A stretch of DNA of 64,000 nucleotides from Pectinophora gossypiella (GCF_024362695.1 NC_065420.1:404501-468500); one strand, 5' to 3'; shown: positions 29,240-39,624, counted from the stretch's first letter. Program-made: numbers and translations. Notes: a model not told the origin generated them from the sequence alone.

Positions 29240-29516
29240 CGGCCTCCGTGGTTCAGTGGTTGAGCGTCGTGCTCACGATCCGGAGGTCCCGGGTTCGAAT
29301 CCCGGCGGGGACAAATCACAAAAGTCTAAAAGTAAGATGATCCGTGCTTCGGAAGGCACGTTAAGCCATTGGTCACGGTTACTACTTACTGATGTAAGTT
29401 AGTAGTCGTTACATGAGCCATGTCAGAGGCCTATGGCGGCTCCGTAATAACCCTGAGACCAGGGTTGATGGGGTTGGTAATCCACCTCACAACCCACACG
29501 ATAGAAGAAGAAGAGG
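29240..29516 (+). mobile_element. SINE-A with 11 bp TSD, internal deletion
   Basis: Head 'cggcctccgtggttcagtgg', B box 'gggttcgaatcccgg' near 29290-29304, then a deletion of about 55 bp ('cacaaaagtctaaaagtaag') before the shared centre. TSD 'aacaaatttta' at 29229-29239 and 29517-29527 is perfect, so the deletion predates insertion or the copy is a subfamily. Confidence 0.9.
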
Positions 29517-29544
29517 AACAAATTTTAGCCAAGTACTTTTTTAA

Positions 29545-29778
29545 TCTGGTAAGGCTGGCAGAGGAAGACCGAGAAGGACTTAAATTGACCAAATTGGAGA
29601 TGTCCTTAGAAAAGGTTTAATACGATCTACTCTGAACCGGCGTGCGTGTATGAAAAGATTGATGAATGTGGAGGAAGCAAGAGAAGTGTGTCAGGATCGA
29701 AGCAAATGGAATTCTATAGTCTCTGCTTACCCCGGTGGGAAATAGGCGTGAGTTTATGAATGTATGTATGTATTTTCT
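29545..29778 (+). pseudogene. LINE D ORF2 C-terminal fragment
   Basis: One frame reads GKAGRGRPRRT-like remains ('gctggcagaggaagaccgag'), then 'STLNRRACMKRLMNVEEARE' and 'VCQDRSKWNSIVSAYPGGK'. 3' end 'tgaatgtatgtatgta'. RT domain absent. Confidence 0.75.
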
Positions 29779-29823
29779 TAATCGGAGACTTTTTAAGTAA
29801 GACTGTGTTAACTTATAGCGCAA

Positions 29824-29960
29824 GCTGACGACGGGTAGTCAGAAGTACATCCATGGCAAGATGAATTTACTACCCAAGCCTAACCGAGCTTTCTGTTAGA
29901 CCAACGTGACAGATTGTGAGACGTACCGCCGTGTATAATGGTCGAGCTAACTTTATTAGT
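29824..29960 (-). repeat. Family V piece
   Basis: 'acatccatggcaagatgaat', 'aaccgagctttctgttagac' and 'taccgccgtgtataatggtc' on plus are the inverse of V at 14578 and 15103. Related scraps occur at 49035, 52425, 56880 and 61490. Confidence 0.5.
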
Positions 29961-30009
29961 GGTAGAAAAAAGTAAGTACGTACACTTAAAAAAATCATCA
30001 TTTCCAGGC

Positions 30010-30240
30010 TTATTCCGTTTCCACAGTCCGCTTACCTAACCTGATGATTTGACAGGTCCGGTTGTTTGCAGAAGCAAAGGCTAAGCCCACCTTCCCGCGA
30101 AAGAAAGACCAGTACAGCCAATGCAGGTTAGGTGGTTTAAATTGAATTTCGGCTTAAATTTCGAAAATACCTTAATCATCATCATCTCGCTGGCATTATC
30201 CCGTTTTTCATTTTATAGTTCGGATTTGACAGATCCGGAT
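30010..30240 (-). repeat. SINE-K tails, two partial copies
   Basis: 'ccgtttccacagtccgctta' to 'cagtacagccaatgcagg' is one inverted K tail (30010-30150); 'ctcgctggcattatcccgtt' to 'gacagatccgg' (30185-30240) is the start of another. Confidence 0.6.
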
Positions 30241-30272
30241 ACCTTCATAATAGTTGTAAATAGGTATTTGAC

Positions 30273-30385
30273 ATCATCATCAATTTAAGAGCCACGCTCT
30301 TGTCGGTGTGGCATTTTCCATTCCAGTGTATCAAAGGCCAGTTCCTTGACTTCACTATAAGACAGGACGTTAATCTTTTCTTTTC
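30273..30385 (-). repeat. Family M piece
   Basis: 'aagagccacgctcttgtcgg', 'atcaaaggccagttccttga' and 'tataagacaggacgttaatc' on plus are the complete inverse of 4436-4552. Confidence 0.65.
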
Positions 30386-31012
30386 TTTTTTTCTTAGGTA
30401 TTTGACAATCAATGTAAAATATGCATATGGAAGAAATCTCTTTGTTTAGAGATAAGCTTGCCTGTACTATTTGTTTTATTTGTATGTTTCTTGTGTCTGT
30501 TTTATTGTGTACAAATAAATAAATAAATATAAATAAAACAAAAAAAATAAAACCTTAAAAGTTAGCATCGTGGGAACAATGGAAAACCGCATCTTGTTTA
30601 CTCAATGAATTAATTCGAAATTTTCGCAAATTTTATCAAGTCGACTGGGTAATTTCTTTTATTATTTATTTTGGCATAAAATCTCTACATTTACAGTTAG
30701 TTGGAGGCATTCATTGATTCTTCTGGAGTTATCTACGAGCGTCTAATGAGTAACTTTCCAGGCTACGTACAGAAGTGTCTTCGCTTAACCTTCTAATTTT
30801 ATGGATAACAGACATCTTTTATCTTTTTTTTTTTAGTATAAATTATCACCCTTGTTACCCTTGTCCTTGTGTCACCCATCTCTTCCACCTATGATTATTC
30901 TGATCAAAATAAAGAGAAGCAATATTGGTAGCGACATAATTACATATCTGATTTAAATGATCAATTCTACGATCTCACCACGACATATAAATATGGTAAA
31001 TGTATGGTATTG

Positions 31013-31303
31013 AGGAGCTCGGTGGCGCAGCGGTTAACGCGCTCGGTCTGCGATTGTTGAAGTAAAGCAACTTTCGCAAAGGCCGGTCATAGGATGGGTG
31101 ACCACAAAAAGAAAGTTTTCATCTCGAGCTCCTCCGTGCTTCGGAAGGTACGTTAAGCCGTTGGTCCCGGCTGCATTAGCAGTCGTTAATAACAATCAAT
31201 CCGCACTGGGCCCGCGTGATGGTTTAATGCCCGATCTCCCTATCCGTCCTTAGGGAAGGCCCGTGCCCCGCAGTGGGGACGTTAATGGGCTGATGATGAT
31301 GAT
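31013..31303 (+). mobile_element. SINE-C, full length
   Basis: tRNA-like A box 'tggcgcagcggttaacgcgc', then a 5S-rRNA-like part ('aagcaac' near 31075, 'ggtcataggatgggtgacca' at 31085-31104), the shared centre (31134-31170) and the LINE-like tail 'cgtgccccgcagtgggg' with (gat)n. A chimeric pol III promoter is inferred. TSD resembles 'atggtaa' but is ambiguous. Confidence 0.85.
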
Positions 31304-31697
31304 GATATGGTAATGTCTGAAAATAAATATATTATTATTAACATGAACTAAAATGTGAGCCAACTGTGTTAGTGACTATAATACAATACATAATAACATA
31401 TTATGTTACAAAGCAGGTAGTGGGTAGTGTGAAACTGTCAGTGCGAGGGTGAGGGACTGAGGGAAGACTCATCGATACCGGGAGTGGTGTTTGGCGCTGC
31501 AGGGAGGGCTTGACGCAGCGATTTGAGCAGTTTTCGTGAGAAACTGCCTTTACACGTTGCGACTAATAGATACACTTAATAAGAAAAATCAAAATAGTTT
31601 TTTTGCTTTAAATAGTACATCATACATAACACCGTTATTGGGACTTCCTAGTAAGCCACATGTAAATACCTGTGTCAGTACGTTTGTTTTAGATTTC
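31304..31697. other. No feature recognised
   Basis: No partner in the window; a 62-codon ORF from 31536 lacks motifs. Confidence 0.3.
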
Positions 31698-31835
31698 TGC
31701 TTAAAATTTACATGTATTCCATAAATTTTATGCCTGACGAGTACCCGTCCCTTTCTTTTTCAACGGATAAGAAAATGACAGGTATAACTTAAAATAAAAT
31801 TAGATGGCGTCTACAGGAATTAGCACCAATACGAA
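31698..31835. repeat. Right part of a TIR element seen at 42 kb
   Basis: 'gcttaaaatttacatgtatt', 'cggataagaaaatgacaggt' and 'ataacttaaaataaaattag' match 42084-42200. The left arm is not present, so this is a half copy. Confidence 0.55.
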
Positions 31836-31850
31836 TAAATAGCTGAGGTA

Positions 31851-31992
31851 CGGTCACGAGCATTAATATGTGTACTCTTTGGTACCATGTCACATTAACT
31901 TTTTTGACAAATTGAACTGTAGGTCTCACTAAATGTCAAATATGTTAGTGCGACAAAGTCCTAAAGTGGGTACATTATATTGCTCATGACTG
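31851..31992 (-). mobile_element. MITE-F copy
   Basis: Ends 'cggtcacgagca' and 'tgctcatgactg' are inverted repeats with TA at 31849-31850 and 31993-31994; 142 bp. Confidence 0.82.
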
Positions 31993-31994
31993 TA

Positions 31995-32590
31995 TTTCCT
32001 GTCGAATCGTCGTATGTGAAAACACGCGGCGACCATTGCCGACTCAGCGGACCCGTAACAAGACCCTGTTTATTTTTACTACCTTCGTCCGACTTCGACG
32101 CGTGCCGTACGTACCCACTGCCACCATTCATGTTATAATTTCACTTGAATCACTAACTTTGCAAAGGTTTAGTACGATCTACTTTGAAGCAAGAGAAGTA
32201 CTGTTGTTAATAGTGAGATTTCAGCTGCTGAGAAGTTAGTCTCAACAGACTAGATGTTGTTTTTTTATGATAAATGTTGTGTCCACTTATAATTGGCATC
32301 AGTGGCAGCCCTAGCAAAATATTTAGGTGGTGCGAGTCCTCAAAGTGGCAGCCTTAAGCCAAAATACAATTTATTTCGATTAGTTTACGGCCACTGAAAT
32401 TTACCTATTTAATAATAAGAATAATAGCGTCATAGTCCCCCATAGCTCCAGTATCCCGGTCCACTAACCCCCAACCCAATAGCCCAGTTCCCTTTGTTCC
32501 CATAATCTGCAATAGTCCTACACGAACCGGGGATTGTCTTTGGGTGCACTCCCATAGTGCATATAGGGATAATCGTCGGTTGGTGTCACA
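31995..32590. other. No gene recognised
   Basis: 'ggcatcagtggcagccctag' and the following look like worn retroposon DNA; a D-like 'ggtttagtacgatctacttt' scrap is at 32166-32185. No credible ORF. Confidence 0.3.
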
Positions 32591-32599
32591 CCACATTTA

Positions 32600-32790
32600 G
32601 ATTAAACTGTCTTAAGGGGCCTCTACGTGTTGGCTTCGGCCCCACGCACGCCTTCCAAAAGTCCGGGCCTCCATAGGTCCGAGATATGTAAAAGACATAC
32701 AATAATAATAATATATACTTTATTGCACTTAACAACTAGTTACATTACAAAGAAGAAATGTACACTGATTGGCTTACATATTAGTACCGT
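32600..32790 (+). repeat. LINE 3' end, unnamed
   Basis: 'ggcttcggccccacgcacgc', 'gggcctccataggtccgaga' and 'tatgtaaaagacatac' is a common lepidopteran LINE 3' end followed by 'aataataatatatactttattg', which starts an inverted tail. Classification beyond non-LTR is uncertain. Confidence 0.4.
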
Positions 32791-32864
32791 ACATTTTGTT
32801 ATTATTTTTTTTTTTTTGCACTGTCTATCCCGCTACACTTTTCATTAAATTCATATCCTATACC

Positions 32865-32997
32865 TAAAGGTTGCCTGGAAGAGATTGCTACCTTAGCAAT
32901 AAGGCCGCCTGTTGTACTACCAATTTAATTATAATACTAATGTATTTTTAATGTGATTTAAGTGCAATAAAGAGTTTTTGTATTGTATTGTATTGTA
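32865..32997 (+). repeat. LINE 3' tail, family P
   Basis: 'ggttgcctggaagagattgc', 'agcaataaggccgcctgttg' and 'gtgcaataaagagtttttgt' with a (tattg)n end. Complete tail of the P family. Confidence 0.7.
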
Positions 32998-33084
32998 CCG
33001 TTTTACTTTGTTTAATTATGTATTAACTAAATGGTATAATGATTGTGCATAGCTCTAAGTGAGCCATTAAATAAATAAATAAGT

Positions 33085-33500
33085 AAGTCAGGATCGAAGC
33101 AAATGGAAATTGGGCACATCTTTAGAAGATGTTCAGTACAATCTACTCTGAACCGGCGTGCGTGTATGAAACGATTGATGTATGTGGAGGAAGTAAGGGA
33201 AGTGTATCAGAATCAAAGCCAAAGAAATTCCATAGTTTCTGCTTACCCCGGTGAGAAATACGATTGTATTTATGTAGGACTTTGTGTATGTAAGTGTACC
33301 ACTAACCAGAACATCTTATGTAAACAGTAATTTCGCCACCAAATAGACAATATGTACTTATCATTGTTGATCCTTATTAGTGTTATGTACGCTCCTTGTG
33401 TTTGCTATTTAAATGAACTATTTATGTATATAGCAGTAATGCTTAGTTTAATTTAACTGTTATTTGTAGCTGATTGCCAGCCTCAATGGATAGAGTATGT
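33085..33500 (+). pseudogene. LINE D fragment plus shared block
   Basis: 'TLNRRACMKRLMYVEEVREV' is readable from 33138, followed by stops. The sequence continues beyond the D end and stays matched to 15480-15870 through a tRNA-like 'gccagcctcaatggatagag'. A 'gatcgaagcaaatggaa' piece at 33093 is out of the usual order, which points to internal rearrangement. Confidence 0.7.
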
Positions 33501-33567
33501 ATTATATTATATACTAACTTATTAACACCTATAAAATAAATACTTTTTACTTACTTATAAATGTGTA

Positions 33568-33625
33568 AAGGGTTCGAACCGACACTCCTCGTTTGAGAGG
33601 CAAAGGTGACGCTAACCACCTCCCA
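33568..33625 (-). repeat. tRNA-like SINE head scrap
   Basis: 'gggttcgaaccgacactcct' with 'gtttgagaggcaaaggtgac' resembles the SINE-K head in anticodon and T-loop region. Confidence 0.35.
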
Positions 33626-34109
33626 TCAAGTAGCTCACCTGCTCTTTTCCTTCCTTTTTGATGTGTCGTAAAATCCGACAGAGGGATTGCGTCCTCTGTA
33701 ACATGATGTATTGTATGATCCTTTGTGATTTGATCCCTGTTAGTGCGTGCAAGTTACCTTTTACAAGTTGTGGCTCTGCCCACCCCAATAGAAATTACGG
33801 GCGTGAGTTTAATGTGAAAAAAGAAAATTGTAATCGTATTCCGTATTACACACATAATAAACGCTCTTGGTAAGTACCTACCTCTTGCACACGTGGCACG
33901 TTTAAAATTCCTTCCTAATGCTATCGTAAATATTTTTATTTTATTTCGTATGTTCGCGTTAAAATGCCCGGTGAGTGAGTTTACTCGTAGCTTCGTGTTG
34001 GTTGAGTTTCTTTTTAATTGTAAATGCTTATCGGGTTTCTGAATTCAAATCCATTATTTTAAATCCAAAAATATCTTTATCCCGTAGGTACGGTGATGTA
34101 CCGTTCCCA

Positions 34110-34432
34110 GTAAAAAGGCCGGAGGTCCCGTGTTCGAATCTCGTTGGGGACATATCACAAAAATCACTTTGTGATCCCTAGTTTGCTTAGAACATTACAG
34201 GCTGATTACCTGATTTTTCAAAAAGTAAGATCATCCGTGCTTCGGAAACCACGTTAACCCGTTGGTCCCGGTTACTACTTACTGATGTAAGTAAGTAGTA
34301 ACCGGGACCTACCTTACTGATGTAAGTAAGTAGTCGTTACATGAGCCATGTCAGGGGCCTTTGGCGGCTCAATAGTAACCCTGACACCAGGGTTGATGAG
34401 GTTGGTAATTCACCTCAAAAGCCACACAATAG
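34110..34432 (+). mobile_element. SINE-A, head truncated, internal duplication
   Basis: It begins in the head at 'aaaaggccggaggtcccgtg', has B box 'gtgttcgaatctcg' near 34129-34142, and ends 'aagccacacaatag'. The motif 'cttactgatgtaagtaagta' occurs twice (about 34277-34297 and 34314-34333), one joined to the inverted 'accgggacc', so the copy carries a partial inverted duplication. Confidence 0.78.
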
Positions 34433-34524
34433 CTTATGCATGTATGCATAATATGAACAGTCAAAGTCATCGATAGCAAAGAAGAAGAAAATAATCATGA
34501 TATGAAGAAAATAATATAATAATC

Positions 34525-34735
34525 AGGGTATGCAGAGACTATGTAATTTACCATTTGCTTTGATCCTGACACACTTCTCTTGCTTCCTACACATTTATCA
34601 ATAGTATCATACACGCACGCCGGTTCAGAGTAGACCGTACTAGACCTTTTCTAAAGACATCTTCAATTTGGTCAATGTACATCCTTCTAGGTCTTCCTCT
34701 GTCAGCTTACCACACCAAATCATACCATGATAACT
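34525..34735 (-). pseudogene. LINE D fragment
   Basis: Minus strand: 'gaagatgtctttagaaaagg', 'gtgcgtgtatgatactattg' and 'agagaagtgtgtcaggatca' with 'GRPRRMYID' readable near 34670-34700. Stops interrupt the frame. Confidence 0.7.
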
Positions 34736-35140
34736 TGTTACTCTCGCGATCCGCTAGCAAAATAGCCAAAGGATAAAAGGTGGTCCCACAAGTAAACACC
34801 ATTCTTGTTACTCCGATTTTCTAATCCGGTTTTACATCCGTATTTTACTATCGAAGTGTTTGTTTGTCTACTTATTTGTTTACATAAACCCCTTTTTTAC
34901 GCGACTAATAAATACGGCGGAGGGAATTAACCGGAGACAAATCCTCGCATATTTTTGGTTTATTTGCTTCAAGAGCGGTCGGGCGTGAGCGGGCATAATG
35001 CACCGGGCACCCGGCCTTACCCGGGTGTATCCGGATGTACCCGGCCACAGAAGCCGGGAAAAGCCACCTTGCTGGGAAATGCTTTTTTCTTTTGTTTGGA
35101 TTATAAAATATTAATTTTGAAATACGAATACGATATAGTT

Positions 35141-35286
35141 TGACGTCATCAATAAAAGCGGTCAAACGTCGTGCTCATTTTTATTTAATTCATAATTAAA
35201 ATTAGAAAATAAAATGGGATTGATTTTTGTCTGACTTGTTTTTATTTCTAGTTTAGCATTGTATTTATAATTTATTTTTGCCCAGT
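35141..35286 (+). repeat. Family X repeat, without SINE
   Basis: Matches 20651-20732 joined to 21092-21175 (e.g. 'tgacgtcatcaataaaagcg', 'tttttatttctagtttagca'). Nothing is known of its class. Confidence 0.6.
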
Positions 35287-35402
35287 AAAATGAGGATAAA
35301 AACTGCCTACTTCTCCAATAAGGTGTCGCAATTGTTGAGTATTCTTAAATTTTGACAGTTCCCTACTTGCTTAAACAACATATTGGTTTAGTTATATACT
35401 TA

Positions 35403-35518
35403 AAACACATAATAACGGGTTCTTACCGCGTTTAAATGGGGATATGAGACTCCCTGTCTCTGTCCCTGTCATTTAAACGCGGTAAGAACCCGTTATTATG
35501 TGTTTTAATTATGATAAT
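35403..35518. mobile_element. Foldback element J
   Basis: Left arm 'cacataataacgggttctta' to 'gggatatgagactccc', then a short 'tgtctctgtccctgt' spacer and the inverse arm, extended by 'gttttaattatgataataac'. Arms match the J copy at 6703. Confidence 0.65.
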
Positions 35519-36030
35519 AACCGCGTAAACTTAAAACAATAGTTATATTGTAAGCCTTTGTTTTGCTTTAACGGCAAAATTATAGTTTTATATTTATTCT
35601 GCGAAGATCGGAAAGAAGAAAACAGAAAAACGTATTTTCAGTCAAAACACTGCCTTTTTCCAACTGACGGCTTTTCTTTTTCGTAACGTATCCTTCAGAC
35701 GGGATACACTCCACGTTGCTTCACATTTTACAGCAATTTATCATGAATTTGAACTTGCAAAATTTAGGAACACTCAACACTGCTGCCACCTACATTTGAG
35801 CTACAGTATTTATCATACCCTAGTATAGCAATTTCATATAAAAATCTTCATTACCATTAGACATTATTTTGATATAATGCAGCGTTGAAAGTTTTTTATG
35901 GCCTCTGAAACTTACTTTAATTAACTTAAGGGAACAGTCGTAATCCGAACAATTCTACGCCTGGAACCCATTACATTTAACTATCACTTAGGTACCTATA
36001 TTATGACTTCACAACATCATGTGTTATATT
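35519..36030. other. No feature recognised
   Basis: Apparently unique AT-rich sequence. Confidence 0.3.
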
Positions 36031-36033
36031 AGA

Positions 36034-36385
36034 CCCGTGGTAGCCCAGTTGGTAGAACGCTTGCCTCTCACTTTGAGGTCGCACGGTCGAAACCAGCACG
36101 GACCTAAACCAATGATTGAGGAATTTGTTTTCAAATTCATGTTTGGATCATAAATGATTATCACGTGCTCAGCGATGAAGGAAACCATCGTGAGGAAACC
36201 CACATACCCGAGAGGTATGATTTTCGGAGGTATGTGACCTTCCTATTTTTTTTTTCTATTGGGGCTGGTTTTCCCTTCGCGGGTTGGAAGGTCAGACGGT
36301 CGCTTCTGTAACCAGACTTGTCAAATTGTCAGGCAAGGCAAGCAGACACTATGAAAAAACGGGATAATGCTAGGAAGATGATGAA
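36034..36385 (+). mobile_element. SINE-K, full length
   Basis: tRNA-like head 'cccgtggtagcccagttggt' (A box), anticodon-like 'gcctctcactttgaggtcgc', B-box position 'acggtcgaaaccagcacg', centre with 'atgattatcacgtgctcagc', tail 'gacggtcgcttctgta' to 'gggataatgctaggaagatg'. A poly(T) insert is at 36246. SINE-B later inserted just beyond its 3' end. Confidence 0.85.
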
Positions 36386-36400
36386 CATCATTCATTATAT

Positions 36401-36708
36401 ACATAAACAGCCTATATACGTCCCACTGCTGGGCACAGGCCTCCCCTCAATCAACCGGAGGGGGTATGGAGCATACTCCACCACGCTGCTCCACTGCGGG
36501 TTGGTGGAGGTGTTTTTACGGCTAATAGCCGGGACCAACGGCTTAACGTGCTCTCCGAAGCACGGAATCATCTTACTTTTTCAAGCCTGAAAAGTCCTTA
36601 CCAAACAAAGGACAGTCTCACAAAGTGATTTCGACAATGTCCCCATCGGGAATCGAACCCGGACCTCCAGATCGTGAGCCTAACGCTCTAACCACTAGAC
36701 CACGGAGG
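36401..36708 (-). mobile_element. SINE-B with 12 bp TSD, next to SINE-K
   Basis: Minus strand: head 'gcctccgtggtctagtggtt', B box 'gggttcgattcccg' near 36648-36662, centre and tail complete. Perfect TSD 'cattcattatat' at 36389-36400 and 36709-36720. It is younger than the K copy it adjoins. Confidence 0.92.
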
Positions 36709-36766
36709 CATTCATTATATAAAACCTCTTAATTACAAAACCCCTTCGTTAATAGAACACCAACTT

Positions 36767-37022
36767 ATTGTCGCATATGGCATTAACTGCTTGGCCGTAC
36801 AAGTGGGAAGCGCTGAGTGCTCTCCTCCGGTAAAAATATAAGACAACATGCCTGAGGGTGCCCAATTGGGTGCTAAGTTGCTAACCTCGACTCAGGGCGT
36901 CGTCTGAAAGAATTACCTATAAAAAATATACGTTTTTTCTATGCTAGTGGGCCTATAAGCGCTAAGCGTTGCATGGGGGAAATCGTCGACCACGCCGGCG
37001 GGGTAGCGAGCTGATTGGCCAC
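36767..37022 (-). repeat. E retroposon, diverged
   Basis: 'atggcattaactgcttggcc' to 'gaccacgccggcggggtagc' is E, followed by 'gagctgattggcc', the extra 5' part seen only at 19640-19667. The poly(A) end is lost. A 43 bp direct repeat flanks the locus (36723-36765, 37071-37113). Confidence 0.7.
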
Positions 37023-37419
37023 CTCTACGTCCTTCCACTATCTCGATTACGGAAAACATCATGCGTTACATAAAACCTTTTTATTGCAAAACTCTTTCGT
37101 TAATAGAACAACAATAAAACTGGTAATTTAAGGCCATTTACAATAGTCTGTGTAAAAACAAGGCGAGGTAAGGAGTTTGTATCCAGTGAGTAACGGCAGT
37201 AAAGTGAACGATAAAGTAAAAACTCTTTCGCAATAGCACATAAACAGACTACTTTCTAGTTGAAAGAAAACATCGTAAACGCTTACAAGTGGAGTTGATC
37301 GAGTGGTGTAAGTGAAGGGAGAGTGAGGTTGGAGGGAACCAGAGGCCACACCACATTTTAAAAGAACTTATACAAAGAGACTACAAAATTACGAGAATAC
37401 GAGAGAGAGACAGAGACAA

Positions 37420-37715
37420 GAGGATCTCGGTGGCGCAGCGGTTAATACGCTCGGTCTGCGATTGTTGAAGTTAAGCAACTTTCGCAAACGCCGGTCATAG
37501 GATGGGTGACCACAAAAAGAAGTTTTCATCTCGAGCTCCTCCGTGCTTCGGAAGGCACGTTAAGCCGTTGATCCCGGTTGCATTAGCAGTCGTTAATAAC
37601 CATCAATCCGCACTGGGCCCGCGTGATGGTTTAAGGCCCGATCTCCCTATCCATCCATAGGGAAGGCCCGTGCCCCAGCAGTGGGGTCGTTAATGGGTTG
37701 ATGATGATGATGATG
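37420..37715 (+). mobile_element. SINE-C, full length
   Basis: 'tcggtggcgcagcggttaat' tRNA-like start; 'gaagttaagcaac' at 37467-37479 and 'ggtcataggatgggtgacca' from 37493 resemble the internal promoter region of 5S rRNA genes (box A and box C) at similar spacing. Shared centre near 37541-37577; tail 'cgtgccccagcagtgggg' and (gat)n. Best copy for the 5S comparison. Confidence 0.87.
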
Positions 37716-38189
37716 AGAGAAACAGTCTGCATGCACCCTCTTACTTCTTAGTGGCACGGAAATTAAAACTAAACTAATAAGGCCAAGAGGGGGTGAGGTA
37801 AACGTGTGTTTATCTATGTAATGAAAAGAAAAAAACATAAAAAAATATTTCTGTCTTTGTTAACTCTTTCTTGAAGTGCATTTTTTTGTGCATGATATTA
37901 ACATGTTACGTTATGAAAATATCCCTTTAACTATCTAAGGCGATACATTGATGAGTGAAACCGACACTTTCTCCCGTTTATCTTTGTTTGTTTGTTTGTA
38001 AACTCTTTATTGCTTTCAAATCCAAAGAAAATTGGTTGGTTGGAAAGTTGGTTTTTGTTGCACCGTCAACTGTAAAAAAAATGTTTTAGGTACTGTACGT
38101 ATTTTAATAATAAAAATAAATAATAATAAATAAATAATTTAGATTATAATTTATCCTTAGATAAAGCATAAGGAAAGAGGAAAACCACT
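37716..38189. other. No gene recognised
   Basis: Contains a short N-like 'aagagggggtgaggtaaacg' (37784-37803) and a (tttg)n run near 37984-37998; otherwise unique. Confidence 0.3.
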
Positions 38190-38260
38190 GCTCTATTTTG
38201 GAAGATGCTACACCGACAAGAGCGTGGCTCTTAATTAGTGATGATAAAAGCATAGGCGAG
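38190..38260 (+). repeat. Family M piece
   Basis: 'ggaagatgctacaccgacaa' and 'gagcgtggctcttaattagt' with a gat-rich end. Confidence 0.55.
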
Positions 38261-38282
38261 ATTATTCCTAATTGGGATTTCT

Positions 38283-38502
38283 TTCTGCTAACCATGATCT
38301 TCCGATCGACCGATGGCCGCTGGGGCGGAAGGGTTCTGGAATGGCGACCACGTGTCGGACGACGCTCAGTGGGTAGGCCCCCTACAAGGTGGACCGACGA
38401 TCTGGTGAAGGTCGCGGGAAGCCGTTGGATGCGGGCAGCGCAGGACCGATCGTCGTGGAAGCCTTGGGGGAGGCCTATGCCCAGCAGTGGGCGTCGTACG
38501 GC

Positions 38503-38534
<32 letters not shown>

Positions 38535-38535
38535 C
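38283..38535 (+). pseudogene. RTE-type LINE ORF2 C-terminus
   Basis: The plus frame reads RSVGRPPTRWTDDLVKVAGS then RWMRAAQDRSSWKPWGRPMP. The last part should read LGEAYAQQWASYG, which is present one frame over; loss of one T near 38464 explains it. The protein would be an endonuclease/reverse transcriptase; only its C-terminal 75 or so residues remain. The 3' end is (GAT)n to 38532. Its tail equals that of SINE-B and SINE-C. Confidence 0.82.
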
Positions 38536-38999
38536 TTGATCTTTACTAGTTTTTTTCAAGTCCGCTAGTTCCCCTAACTTTCTCCCCCCCAGGTTGGTTC
38601 CCCCTTCTCCCTCCCAATCAGTGACAGCCACTTATTGAATTTTGTTGTGTTCGCCCAAAGTTCAATAATTCGCTCCAACGGGATAACTTTATCAATTTCC
38701 GAACTGAACATATCGCGATGGAACTCCGAGGTTCGTAAATGGCTATTCGGGAAGTGAAGGGAATTAAAAAAGAAAAATAAAAAGGGAAAATATTTATGTC
38801 CTTATTTTTATTTCGCTCGAAGAGACAGAACATGTGAAGCGTGGGTGCTCTGTCCATATTGCGACGCTTGCACCTCTGATTAGTCCAATTAGGAATGTCG
38901 CCGTGAACTTATCTTATGTCACAAGTTGGTATAGTAGACGACAGGTCGGCATGGCAATTCTCTAGTGACGTGACGTTTTCAATATCGATATATTTTTAT
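38536..38999. other. No feature recognised
   Basis: No repeats or motifs identified; the 79-codon minus ORF at 38618-38857 is unsupported. Confidence 0.3.
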
Positions 39000-39055
39000 T
39001 ATGTATGTAACAAAATGTGAATAAAATAATACCACGTTTTCATTTAAGTTAATAT

Positions 39056-39291
39056 TTATTCATCTGAATCATCTAACGTATCGCTACAAAAACTTAAAGA
39101 ATCTTCGTCACTGGTATCTCCGACTTTTATAATAAAATCTTCCATTTCATTTTCCATTCCCATGTCTTTTTCCCAATATTCATTTGGTTTTTTTGCTTGA
39201 ACACGCGACGAAGATGTAGGTGGGTTCTCCGAGTATTTGACTCGCTTCAAATGCAAGGACAACCCAGCGTGCGCCTGCGACCCTAGCGTAG
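39056..39291 (-). CDS. Possible terminal exon, acidic C-terminus
   Basis: This is the most protein-like frame in the window that is not a LINE. After a good acceptor-like 'ttttcag' (ending at 39292 on the minus strand) about 78 codons read ATLGSQAHAGLSLHLKRVKY... to a strongly acidic end SFCSDTLDDSDE and a stop. AATAAA overlaps the stop and another lies near 39000. No domain is recognised. It could be the last exon of a host gene or of a DNA transposase, where acidic tails also occur. The frame stays open a little upstream without an ATG. Confidence 0.35.
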
Positions 39292-39624
39292 CTGAAAATG
39301 TACTGTATGTACCGTAGCCATTTTTAAAACACAATAGTAATAAATTATGTGAGCGAGATTATAATCGATAAACGCGGTCGATACGAACTCGTGCGACACT
39401 AAGACTAAGACGCCGCGGGGACTGTGCGGGTGTGCGGGGCGACCCCGCCTCCGCGGCTCACCTCATGCCCCGATTGCCATTTCGACCTGTCGTCAACAGT
39501 ACCTACTTAGTTTCTCGTCCAATTGCGTAGCCCGATTGGGAACTTAGTCATGAGCTGCTGCGGTCCTGTGGAACACCGGCTTGCTTCTCAAACGAGGAGT
39601 GCGTTTCGAACCCCGGTACCGGAC

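Noticed and set aside
37467..37513. 5S rRNA gene
   Set aside because: Only the internal promoter-like part is present, within SINE-C; the 120 bp 5S body is missing.
38104..38631. 175-codon minus-strand ORF with a serine run
   Set aside because: It is the antisense of the RTE-type LINE tail; the serine run is the (GAT)n repeat read backwards.
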